Source of the DNA: JADFOB01 sp964651325
Lineage (GTDB): Bacteria > Planctomycetota > Phycisphaerae > UBA1845
Length of the DNA stretch: 22,150 nt
NCBI GenBank assembly: GCA_964651325.1
Contig: CAZYXP010000043.1
Span: 1-22,150 of the forward strand
Direction: 5' to 3'
Below the pieces are notes generated by a model. The model worked only from the letters and a program-made list of their open reading frames with translations, did no database searches and was not told where the DNA came from. Numbering within the stretch: the first letter of the stretch is position 1; every line of letters begins with the position of its first letter. Below are positions 16,157 to 22,150 of this stretch, in pieces. Both the position numbers and the translations under genes were made by a program.

Positions 16157-16927
16157 TCACCGGGCCTCCTTGGCTTTCTGCTCTTCCGCGTTCCAATCGG
16201 GCCAATGATCCCGCATGAGCACGGGGAGAACCCGCTCGAGAAGCGCTTTGGTTCCTTCAATGCCCTGCTCGCGCGTCGCGCCCGGAAACGAAACCTCGAC
16301 CTTGCAAAAATACGCATACGTTGACCGCGGGTCGTGCGTCAGCAGGCGAACGCCCATTCTGCTGGCCACAAACCGCCCGTTGCAATGAAACGTATAGATG
16401 ACCGTCGTTTTCTTGCGCTCGAACAGGGCCGTTTTCTCAAACGTACACACTCGGATCGGGACGGTGTTTTCCGACGTCGGGAGCGTTCCGAGTGTAATCG
16501 ACCGATTTTCATGAGGTTGTGCCGGGGCGTAGCCGCTGCCCAGGAAGCAAACATCCGGTGTATGCGGCACAAGCACGTGCCCGCCGGAATAATACGTGAC
16601 CATCAACGTCGCCACCCTAAGGGGGTCATTTTCCGGGACCCGGGTGTCCTCAAGTACCCAGCTTAGGTACTCGTTTGTCCCCAGCGCTTCGATAATGACC
16701 GGTTCGAGGCTGAGGCGCTCCAGGACGCGGTAAGGGGCAAGCTCATCGTCATCCAAACCGGCAAGGGGCGCTTTGAGCGGCAATGCCTCTTTGGTTTGCT
16801 TCAAATCGGAGAAGAAGGTGGCCCCGCCCGCAAGCGCGAGCATCCCGACCGCCACCAAAAAGGTCGGATCCAGCAATCTTGCGGGTTGTGAAGCTCCAGG
16901 TGGTTCGGCTGTAACGTTATTCTTCAT
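16157..16927 (-). CDS. Exosortase-associated EpsI-like protein (DUF3485 type)
   Basis: The 256-residue protein has one membrane segment (about 22-40) and an exported domain. The most diagnostic part is VTYYSGGHVLVPHTPDVCFL at 110-129 followed by GSGYAPAQPHENR, which fits the EpsI/DUF3485 pattern of a Y-rich strand, a P-H-x-P-x-x-C motif (His122, Cys127) and a glycine turn; in planctomycetes this form accompanies exosortases. EpsI acts in exopolysaccharide or PEP-CTERM protein export with an exosortase, sometimes fused to it. Here no exosortase gene is adjacent: the upstream side is a gene-free divergent region. The ATG at 16927 lies in AT-rich sequence with no ribosome site, so a later start cannot be excluded, although it would shorten the N-terminal tail before the membrane segment. 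The large TPR gene follows. Confidence 0.66.
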   Translation of the reverse strand: MKNNVTAEPPGASQPARLLDPTFLVAVGMLALAGGATFFSDLKQTKEALPLKAPLAGLDDDELAPYRVLERLSLEPVIIEALGTNEYLSWVLEDTRVPENDPLRVATLMVTYYSGGHVLVPHTPDVCFLGSGYAPAQPHENRSITLGTLPTSENTVPIRVCTFEKTALFERKKTTVIYTFHCNGRFVASRMGVRLLTHDPRSTYAYFCKVEVSFPGATREQGIEGTKALLERVLPVLMRDHWPDWNAEEQKAKEAR

Positions 16928-17067
16928 AATAGTTTACTTTTATTTTGGCGTGCTGCGGCGCCTCGGGATCGCAAACAACGCTCTGTTTCGCATTCATCGA
17001 CCATATTAGCGGTCTGTCCGAACGGATTTCCATTGTCCAGCCGGCGTACTTGCCTAGAAAACGCCCG

Positions 17068-17083
17068 CTGCATTTGGATGCAG
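17068..17083. repeat. Inverted repeat CTGCAT/ATGCAG
   Basis: Six-bp arms around TTGG in the divergent intergenic region. It could be an operator half-site pair or a chance hairpin. Confidence 0.4.
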
Positions 17084-17188
17084 TGCAGGGAGCTTGGATG
17101 AGCCGTTTGCCACAGCTGTCAGTGGTCAGCAGGATTGCAGGCAGGCGTCGCGTAAGTTGTTTTCAGAAAAGATTTTACATTCTATATG

Positions 17189-17203
17189 GTCTCGTTGCGA
17201 GAC
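17189..17203. repeat. Inverted repeat GTCTCG/CGAGAC
   Basis: Six-bp arms around TTG, directly after the AT-rich TCTATATG stretch, so it may be near a transcription start. Confidence 0.4.
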
Positions 17204-17398
17204 GTCAATGAATCTCTGTCTTACCGTCTACAGCTAAGCTTTGATCGCTCCTTTCTCAAGGTCTTGTCCGCCAATCGCCCTCATGCGTCGTATGCCCGGG
17301 CCACTGTTTGGGTGGTAGATACAATCCGAATCTCCTTGGCCCCAAAACCGCCGGTATTAGCGTATAGACCCATCGCCAACCGACCGATAAGCCGTTGA

Positions 17399-17422
17399 GG
17401 GTAGACTTGGATGGATCTACCC
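17399..17422. repeat. Inverted repeat GGGTAGA/TCTACCC upstream of the acyltransferase gene
   Basis: Perfect 7-bp arms at 17399-17405 and 17416-17422 around a 10-nt spacer. The 17-24 nt span and position 69 bp before the chosen start would suit a dimeric regulator or a leader hairpin. Confidence 0.45.
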
Positions 17423-17490
17423 GGCTGATCCCGTTTTGCGTTGAGCCGAGCACCATGACCAGATTCAATGACAGGCGGCCTGAGGGGGCG

Positions 17491-18222
17491 ATGCGACGCG
17501 ATTGCCTTATTCTGGGCGCGGGTGGCCATGGTCGAGTCGTGCTTGATATTCTGCAAAGCGCCCGTCGCGTGAACGTCGTGGGATTCGTCGATTCTGACCC
17601 TTCGCTAACCGGGCGTCGAATCGACGGCGTGCCCGTTTTTGGCCGGCCGGACGATCTCGGCCGCTTGTTGGAAACGGGCGTTGCGGCGGCGGCCATCGTC
17701 GCGATCGGGGATAACGGCGCGCGGCGCGCGATGGCCCAGCAAATCGACGAACTCGGGTTCGAGTTGATCAACGCCGTCCATCCTTCCGCCAACATCGCGA
17801 AGAACGCCTCGCTCGGACGGAATGTCGTGGTTGCGGCCGGTGCGCTGGTTTGCGCCCATTGCCAAATCGGTGACAGCGTCATATTGAATACCGGCTGCAT
17901 CGTCGATCACGAGTCGATGATCGGGACGGCCACTCATATATGTCCCGGCGCGCGGTTGGCGGGTCGGGTCACGGTTGAATCCGGCGCGTTCGTTGGCATC
18001 GGCAGCACGGTGATTCAAAGCATCCGGGTGGGGTACGAAGCCCGGATCGGGGCCGGCGCGGTGGTAATCGGGGATGTTGCTCCGATGGTCACCGTGGTGG
18101 GCGTCCCCGCCCGCGCGATTCACACCGACACCGCGAGAAGCGTCCACGCCGGAGCCATTTTGCCCGATGCCGTCCCGACGTCCGCTACACCCGCCGTGTT
18201 TGGCCACGGCTTGGCCTTGTGA
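17491..18222 (+). CDS. PglD/NeuD-type sugar O- or N-acyltransferase (left-handed beta-helix)
   Basis: Members transfer an acetyl or other acyl group to an amino or hydroxyl sugar, often for surface glycans. The 243-residue form has the Rossmann-like sugar-binding start LILGAGGHGRVVLDIL at 6-21, then FVDSDPSLTGRRIDGVPVFG, and from about 97 a hexapeptide-repeat beta-helix: HPSANIAKNASLGRNVVVAA through IGAGAVVIGDVAPMVTVVGV. The probable catalytic His140 is in the IVDHE motif, matching His125 of PglD. The start at 17491 is preferred because GAGGGGG sits just before it and it begins two residues from the first strand; an ATG at 17455 in frame is the alternative, and the more distant TTG at 17395 is unlikely. 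It precedes selB by 79 nt on the same strand, but a role in selenocysteine use is not expected. Confidence 0.87.
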   Translation: MRRDCLILGAGGHGRVVLDILQSARRVNVVGFVDSDPSLTGRRIDGVPVFGRPDDLGRLLETGVAAAAIVAIGDNGARRAMAQQIDELGFELINAVHPSANIAKNASLGRNVVVAAGALVCAHCQIGDSVILNTGCIVDHESMIGTATHICPGARLAGRVTVESGAFVGIGSTVIQSIRVGYEARIGAGAVVIGDVAPMVTVVGVPARAIHTDTARSVHAGAILPDAVPTSATPAVFGHGLAL

Positions 18223-18266
18223 TGCTTCATCGCCTTCTCGGTGTCGCGGGCCGCGGGCATTCCCCC

Positions 18267-18301
18267 TTGATCGCTGGCGCGACTGTCTCATAATCTACCG
18301 C
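18267..18301 (+). promoter_or_regulatory. Possible promoter of a leaderless selB transcript
   Basis: TTGATC at 18267-18272 and CATAAT at 18289-18294 are separated by 16 nt and resemble -35 and -10 boxes; TAATCT at 18291-18296 is an alternative -10. Either would start transcription within a few bases of the selB ATG at 18302. No ribosome site is present. Confidence 0.4.
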
Positions 18302-20260
18302 ATGAGCAACCCTTGTCAGACGGATTCGGCGAGCGCCACGTTGGGGGCGCGGCATTTCATTCTCGGCACAGCCGGGCACATCGACCACGGCAAGACCTCT
18401 CTCATTCGCGCGCTGACGGGTACGGACACGGATCGCCTGCCCGAAGAGAAAAAGCGCGGCATGACCATCGAGCTGGGCTTCGCGGAACTGGCGCTCGGCG
18501 AGGCGCACTTCGGCGTGGTCGATGTCCCCGGGCACGAGCGGTTCGTCAAGACGATGGTGTCGGGTGCGACGGGGATCGACTTGGCGCTGCTCGTCGTGGC
18601 GGCGGACGATTCTGTGATGCCGCAGACCATCGAGCACGTGGAGATTCTCAAGCTGCTCGGTGTGGTCAACATGGTCGTGGCGATTACCAAGATCGATGCG
18701 GTGGCCGCGGACATGGTCGAGCTGGTTTGCGAGGATGTTCGCGACCTGTTGAGCGGATCACCGTTTGCCGAGGCTCCTTTGTATCCGGTGTCGTCGATTA
18801 CGAATGAAGGAATTCCGGCACTTCGTGAGGGAATGACCGCGGCGGCCGTCTCCTTGGTCCCACGGCGCCGAGCGCTTCCATTCCATTTGGCTATCGATCG
18901 GGTATTTTCCGTTCAAGGTCGCGGCACCGTGATCACGGGCTCGGTGCAGCGCGGGGGCGTGGACGAAGGGGACGAGCTTGAAATCTGGCCCGGCGGCGCC
19001 GTGTGCCGCGTGCGTGACCTTCAAGCCCACGGTCAGCGTCGCGGCTCGCTGTTGTGTGGGCAACGGGCGGCGATCAACCTCAGCGGCGTCGCTCGGGATT
19101 CGCTCGGGCGCGGATCCCAACTGGCCACGCCGGGGTTCCTGATTCCCACGCGGTTGGTCAACGTTCACTTGGACGTTTTGAGCTCGAACGCCAAGCCGCT
19201 GAAGTCTGCCAGCATCGTCAGGCTGGGCATCGGAACCTGCGAGGCGCCCGTGCGTGTCGTATTGATGGGCAACCACAAATGCCTCGAACCGGGGACCAGC
19301 GGGTTGGCACAGCTGCGCAGCGGCACGCCGCTGACCTGTCGCCATGGCCAACGTTTTATCCTTCGCGACGAAACGGCCTCGCGCACCGTTGGGGGCGGGG
19401 TCGTGTTGGATCCCAACGCCCGTCGGGGCGGCGTTGGTGATGTCGATACGGCACGTCTGGAAACATTGCGCGTGGGAAGCGATGCGCAGCGTGTGGAAGT
19501 TGTGATGGTCGGCCAGGGGTTCACGCGTCCGTCGGATCTGCGGCTGTGCGCGCTGGCCGGGGTTGAACTGGAGGCGTTGGCGGACGCTTTCAGCTATTTG
19601 GAGGGCCAGGGGCTGTGGCGACATGTGGACGGCACCGACATCTGCGCCGTGCCGCAGGCGATAGAGGCCGCCGGCGACCGGTTGGCAAGGCGATTGACCC
19701 GGTTTCATGAGCAGTGGCCGGATCAGCCCGGGCCCGCGGTCGAGACCGTGATCGGCTGGTTGGAGCGATCCTGCGGAAAGCAGGTGGCCAGGCCGTTGTA
19801 CGAGGGATTTGTTTTGCAGGGCCGATTCAAGCCATTTGGCAAGTTTGTCTGCTTGCCCGAGTTTGCCCCGAAGCTTTCCTCGGCCGATGAAACCATGCTG
19901 GCGCAGATGACGGAAGAGCTGCGACAAGCGCAGTATCGTCCGCCCGCGCTGGACGGGTTGCAGGCGGCCGGCACCGCGGATCGCAAACGCCTCAGACGGT
20001 TGGCCACGCTGGCGGTGGCGATGGGCGAGATTGTGAAGATTGACGCGAAGGTGTACATGGACGTAGGGGCGGATCAAGCGCTTCGGGCGATATTTCAAAC
20101 GTTGATTGAGGCGCACGGTGGGGTTACGGTCGCGCAGTTCCGCGAGCGCATCGAGTCGAGCCGCAAGCATGTGGTCCCCTATCTTGAATACCTCGACAAA
20201 GTCGGGTTCACCCGGCGCGTGGGCGACGTGCGTGTGCTCGCCGCCGCGACGGAGACTTAG
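18302..20260 (+). CDS. selB: Selenocysteine-specific elongation factor SelB
   Basis: SelB carries Sec-tRNA to the ribosome at UGA codons marked by a SECIS hairpin. The 652-residue protein has the GTPase motifs GHIDHGKT at 25-32, RGMTIELGFA at 52-61, DVPGH at 74-78 and TKID at 129-132, then PVSSITNEG. EF-Tu-like domain 2 follows (FHLAIDRVFSVQGRGTVITG) and the second half holds the winged-helix region that binds SECIS; the total length is near the usual 610-650 residues. The ATG at 18302 puts HFILGTAGHIDHGK at residue 18; the frame is open farther upstream but that part is a shadow of the acyltransferase gene. There is no Shine-Dalgarno. selA starts 3 nt after the stop, so the two are an operon, in the order selB-selA, opposite to the common selA-selB. 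Confidence 0.96.
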   Translation: MSNPCQTDSASATLGARHFILGTAGHIDHGKTSLIRALTGTDTDRLPEEKKRGMTIELGFAELALGEAHFGVVDVPGHERFVKTMVSGATGIDLALLVVAADDSVMPQTIEHVEILKLLGVVNMVVAITKIDAVAADMVELVCEDVRDLLSGSPFAEAPLYPVSSITNEGIPALREGMTAAAVSLVPRRRALPFHLAIDRVFSVQGRGTVITGSVQRGGVDEGDELEIWPGGAVCRVRDLQAHGQRRGSLLCGQRAAINLSGVARDSLGRGSQLATPGFLIPTRLVNVHLDVLSSNAKPLKSASIVRLGIGTCEAPVRVVLMGNHKCLEPGTSGLAQLRSGTPLTCRHGQRFILRDETASRTVGGGVVLDPNARRGGVGDVDTARLETLRVGSDAQRVEVVMVGQGFTRPSDLRLCALAGVELEALADAFSYLEGQGLWRHVDGTDICAVPQAIEAAGDRLARRLTRFHEQWPDQPGPAVETVIGWLERSCGKQVARPLYEGFVLQGRFKPFGKFVCLPEFAPKLSSADETMLAQMTEELRQAQYRPPALDGLQAAGTADRKRLRRLATLAVAMGEIVKIDAKVYMDVGADQALRAIFQTLIEAHGGVTVAQFRERIESSRKHVVPYLEYLDKVGFTRRVGDVRVLAAATET

Positions 20261-20263
20261 GCC

Positions 20264-21667
20264 ATGAACGCCAAAGCCAAGCAATGCCTCAAGACAATCC
20301 CCTCCGTCTCGGCGCTACTGGAGTGTGACACCGTTGCAGCGTGGCTGGAGCAAACGCCGCACTCTGTCGTGGTCGCCGCCTTGCGGGTGGCCGTGGAGGA
20401 GGCCCGGCGGCGCATCGTGGCCGGCGAGCAGAATAATGCCGTTGACATCGATGCACTCCTGCTCGAGGCGCAGGAGGCGATCGAAATCGCGGCCAAGCCG
20501 TCGCTGGCGCGTGTGATCAACGCGACCGGGGTCGTGCTGCATACGGGGCTCGGCCGCGCGCCGCTTTGCGAAGCGGCCATTGATGCGATGGCGCTGGGGG
20601 CGTCGGGCTATTGCAATCTGGAATACGATCTGGAAACGGGTCGGCGGGGTCGGCGGATGGATCATGTGCGGCGCAAGCTGGCCGCGCTGACGGGCGCGGA
20701 GGCGGCGATTGTCGTCAACAACAACGCGGCCGCCACGTTGCTGATTCTTCGGACCTTCGCCGCCGGGCGCGAGGCCATTGTTTCTCGCGGGCAACTGATT
20801 GAAATCGGGGGCAGTTTTCGCTTGCCCGACATCATGAGCGCCAGCGGGGCGGTGCTCCGCGAGGTGGGCACGACCAACCGAACGCGGCTTTCTGATTATG
20901 CGCTGGCCATCAGCGAGCGGACCGCGATGCTCGTCCGCGTCCACACGAGCAATTACCGCGTCGTCGGCTTTACCGAAGAGGTTCCCATGGGTCAGATCGC
21001 GGCACTCGCCCGCGAGCGGGATTTGATTTCTCTGGACGATCTTGGCAGCGGTGTGTTGCTGGATCATACGCGTCTGGGCGGCTCTGGTGAGCCGACGGTG
21101 GCGGCGTCGATCGCGGCCGGTTCGGATCTGGTTTGTTTCTCTGGAGACAAGCTGCTGGGCGGCCCGCAAAGCGGCATCATCGCCGGTCGCAAGGATCTGA
21201 TTTGTGAAATCGAGTCCAGCCCGCTGATGCGCACGTATCGGCCTGGTAAGCTGACGCTGCTCGCGCTGGAAGCCACGCTCGATCAGTACCATGACGCCGA
21301 AAACGCCCGGGCCAACATTCCCGTTCTTTCCATGCTCGCCGTCGAGACGGACGAGCTTGCCCGACGGGCGCAACGGCTATGTGACTCGCTGATTCACGCG
21401 TTGCCCGAAGAGGATTTTCTCGTGTGTTCGTCGGTGGGTTACGCCGGTGGCGGATCCATGCCGCAGCAGGCCTTGGAAAGCGTGGCGATTCGCTGGCGGC
21501 CCGCGACGGGCTCGGCGGGGCAGGTGGTTCAGCGCTTGCGCGAAGGTGAACCGCCGGTTATTGCGATGGTTCGTGACGACGCCGTTTGCCTCGATCTGCG
21601 CACCATCGAGCCGGAGGACATCAAAGTCGTCCGCCGGGCGATCGAACAGGCGGTCGGGCACGCATGA
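20264..21667 (+). CDS. selA: L-seryl-tRNA(Sec) selenium transferase SelA
   Basis: SelA is a large PLP-dependent decamer that turns Ser-tRNA(Sec) into Sec-tRNA(Sec) with selenophosphate from SelD. The 467-residue length is normal. It shows the N-terminal helical tRNA-binding part, then ARVINATGVVLHTGLGRAPL at 82-101, NLEYDLETGRRGRR near 118-131, VVNNNAAAT at 150-158, SLDDLGSGVL at 256-265 and the PLP lysine, Lys296, in CFSGDKLLGGPQSG. All match active SelA enzymes rather than the archaeal SelA-like proteins lacking the N-terminal domain. GGAG at 20251-20254, 9 nt before the ATG, lies in the end of selB, so its translation is coupled to selB. Gene order is selB then selA. No selC or selD lies downstream; the next 483 bases are repeat-rich. 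Confidence 0.97.
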   Translation: MNAKAKQCLKTIPSVSALLECDTVAAWLEQTPHSVVVAALRVAVEEARRRIVAGEQNNAVDIDALLLEAQEAIEIAAKPSLARVINATGVVLHTGLGRAPLCEAAIDAMALGASGYCNLEYDLETGRRGRRMDHVRRKLAALTGAEAAIVVNNNAAATLLILRTFAAGREAIVSRGQLIEIGGSFRLPDIMSASGAVLREVGTTNRTRLSDYALAISERTAMLVRVHTSNYRVVGFTEEVPMGQIAALARERDLISLDDLGSGVLLDHTRLGGSGEPTVAASIAAGSDLVCFSGDKLLGGPQSGIIAGRKDLICEIESSPLMRTYRPGKLTLLALEATLDQYHDAENARANIPVLSMLAVETDELARRAQRLCDSLIHALPEEDFLVCSSVGYAGGGSMPQQALESVAIRWRPATGSAGQVVQRLREGEPPVIAMVRDDAVCLDLRTIEPEDIKVVRRAIEQAVGHA

Positions 21668-21681
21668 CGCGTTCGGAGGAG

Positions 21682-21735
21682 GGTCACCACGAAGGCACGA
21701 AGACATCAAGAAGAGGGAGGAAAGGGGAGGATTGA
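21682..21735. repeat. Purine-rich tract with AAGACATCAAGA, second occurrence
   Basis: CACCACGAAGGCACGAAGAC leads into ATCAAGAAGAGGGAGGA. AAGACATCAAGA (21700-21711) is identical to 11445-11456, and both are followed by a GGGAGGA run and lie in gaps just beyond a stop codon. Confidence 0.55.
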
Positions 21736-21780
21736 TGGGTGCCGCAAAGCGAGCGAATTGGGTGGGGTGCGTGACATCGG

Positions 21781-21794
21781 CGGCTTCAGCGCCG
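21781..21794. repeat. CTGAAG-core hairpin (short)
   Basis: CGGC (21781-21784) and GCCG (21791-21794) flank TTCAGC. The reverse complement reads CGGCGCTGAAGCCG, so it shares the CTGAAG core, but the stem is weak. Confidence 0.4.
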
Positions 21795-21803
21795 TTCTCT
21801 CCT

Positions 21804-21820
21804 GCAGCCTGAAAGGCTGC
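21804..21820. repeat. CTGAAAG-core hairpin, 7-bp stem
   Basis: GCAGCCT (21804-21810) pairs with AGGCTGC (21814-21820) around GAA. Confidence 0.75.
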
Positions 21821-21831
21821 CCTACAGTAGC

Positions 21832-21859
21832 CGTGGGTCCGCGCTCGGGCGGACCCACG
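21832..21859. repeat. 11-bp inverted repeat CGTGGGTCCGC/GCGGACCCACG
   Basis: Perfect arms at 21832-21842 and 21849-21859 around GCTCGG. It is the most stable-looking hairpin in the window and lies 165 nt after selA; no T-run follows, so it is not a clear terminator. Confidence 0.75.
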
Positions 21860-21880
21860 TTTACCGCAACCCACTCCAAT

Positions 21881-21897
21881 CGACCCTGAAAGGGTCG
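21881..21897. repeat. CTGAAAG-core hairpin, 7-bp stem
   Basis: CGACCCT (21881-21887) pairs with AGGGTCG (21891-21897) around GAA. Both arms differ from the 21804 copy but remain complementary. Confidence 0.75.
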
Positions 21898-21902
21898 GCT
21901 GA

Positions 21903-21914
21903 GCGCCATGGCGC
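21903..21914. repeat. 12-bp perfect palindrome GCGCCATGGCGC
   Basis: Self-complementary over its full length, with no loop, directly after the preceding hairpin. Confidence 0.6.
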
Positions 21915-21973
21915 ACCCACCTCACGCAAGAGGCTCACCCTTTCATGGTCGTAGGGTGCGGTGGCCGCGCAAT

Positions 21974-22001
21974 CCGGGGGCGGCGCTGCGCTTGCCCCCG
22001 G
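21974..22001. repeat. 8-bp inverted repeat CCGGGGGC/GCCCCCGG
   Basis: Arms at 21974-21981 and 21994-22001; the loop GGCGCTGCGCTT can itself fold slightly (GCG/CGC). Confidence 0.65.
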
Positions 22002-22011
22002 CTACTTTAGA

Positions 22012-22028
22012 GCAGGCTTTCAGCCTGC
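22012..22028. repeat. CTGAAAG-core hairpin in inverse orientation
   Basis: GCAGGCT (22012-22018) pairs with AGCCTGC (22022-22028) around TTC; the reverse complement has the core CTGAAAG. Confidence 0.75.
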
Positions 22029-22132
22029 GATCATCGCCGCCGATGGGGTCATGTACCCTCCCGGGGGCGGTTGGGTTACACGCCAGAGCGGTCGCAGATT
22101 TCGCGTAGCGGTTGTTGGGCCAACCCCCACGA

Positions 22133-22150
22133 CCGCGCGGGCTGAAGCCC
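22133..22150. repeat. CTGAAG-core hairpin, cut by the window end
   Basis: Identical over 18 bases to 450-467. GGGC (22139-22142) pairs with GCCC (22147-22150) around TGAA; the fuller arm would continue beyond the window. Confidence 0.65.

Larger units (their letters stand above)
16928..17490. other. Divergent intergenic region between the EpsI-like gene and the acyltransferase gene
   Basis: No ORF here looks like a protein: those of 60-90 codons have no domain, ribosome site or coherent composition. The sequence is richer in A/T than its surroundings near 16920-16960 and 17155-17190. It contains three short hairpins (17068-17083, 17189-17203, 17399-17422) and must hold promoters for both directions. 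A weak -35/-10 pair, TTGTTT (17157) and TCTATA (17181) with an 18-nt spacer, faces the acyltransferase but lies 300 nt away. Confidence 0.55.
21668..22150. other. Gene-free region after selA, packed with hairpins
   Basis: No gene is supported; the short ORFs on both strands are low in coding character and cross the palindromes. At least seven inverted repeats lie within about 370 bases (21781-22150), several sharing a CTGAA(A)G core. The region begins with a purine-rich tract (about 21690-21730) that resembles the one at 11445-11490. No tRNA-like cloverleaf was found by eye. Confidence 0.65.

Noticed and set aside
16945..17398. Plus-strand ORFs of 60-90 codons upstream of the acyltransferase
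   Set aside because: No ribosome site, no coherent hydrophobic or conserved pattern; treated as intergenic.
18074..18301. Longer SelB with 76 extra N-terminal residues
   Set aside because: The extension overlaps the acyltransferase gene in another frame and is Pro/Arg/Trp-rich, while conservation starts after the ATG at 18302.
18758..20284. 508-codon open frame on the minus strand opposite selB
   Set aside because: It is the antisense shadow of selB: codon content is biased by the GC-rich sense strand, and the translation has no domain or signal.
20315..21373. 352-codon open frame opposite selA
   Set aside because: It is an antisense shadow of a fully recognisable selA; the Arg/His/Gln-rich composition is typical of such shadows.
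21781..22028. CRISPR array
   Set aside because: The palindromes differ in sequence and spacing and there are no equal spacers or cas genes.
21668..22150. A selC (tRNA-Sec) gene after selA
   Set aside because: I looked for a long acceptor stem, TCA anticodon and GGTTCGA T-loop. The palindromes here are perfect short hairpins and do not form a cloverleaf. A covariance search would settle it.

Overview
The window looks like chromosomal DNA of a planctomycete, probably an uncultured or environmental lineage. This rests on GC-rich coding sequence, a secreted protein combining a six-cysteine 'GACC' repeat with a dockerin-like tail, a small CC...CPRC protein of a type I associate with planctomycetes, a Tad-type lipoprotein pair, an exosortase-associated EpsI-like protein, and many short palindromes in the gaps. 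No database was searched, so the phylum is an inference.

Layout. 1-320 (-): 5' part of a Maf nucleotide pyrophosphatase. 321-561: repeat-rich gap. 562-3360 (-): a two-gene unit of an M19 dipeptidase followed by a GT39/ArnT-like membrane glycosyltransferase. 3361-3843: gap with one doubtful small membrane ORF. 3844-6536 (+): two lipoprotein genes, a small OmpA/CpaD-like protein and a TadD-like TPR protein with a long low-complexity tail. 6573-8951 (-): four closely packed genes, read from the high coordinate down: DUF2064/TIGR04282 transferase-like protein, FTCD_C cyclodeaminase, 75-aa CC/CPRC protein, sirtuin. 8952-9126: hairpin gap. 9127-11157 (-): the secreted cysteine-repeat protein. 11158-11530: gap. 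11531-16927 (-): an EpsI-like protein and a 1513-aa membrane-anchored TPR protein, the accessory half of an exosortase locus without the exosortase. 16928-17490: a divergent, apparently gene-free region. 17491-21667 (+): PglD/NeuD-type acyltransferase, then selB and selA. 21668-22150: a dense array of hairpins.

How it fits together. selB and selA are the elongation factor and the tRNA-charging enzyme for selenocysteine, so the organism very likely makes selenoproteins; selC and selD are not here. The glycosyltransferase, acyltransferase, EpsI-like protein and giant TPR protein all point to cell-surface or exopolysaccharide work, though they are not in one operon. The four-gene minus unit has no single obvious pathway.

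Most unusual points: a family of hairpins that keep a CTGAA(A)G core while both stem arms change together; a 28-bp tandem repeat whose second copy encodes the last codons and stop of the glycosyltransferase; recurring TAnnnT hexamers 5-9 nt before starts that lack a Shine-Dalgarno sequence, suggesting leaderless mRNAs; and the exosortase accessory pair without an exosortase. I see no CRISPR array, transposase, rRNA or tRNA.
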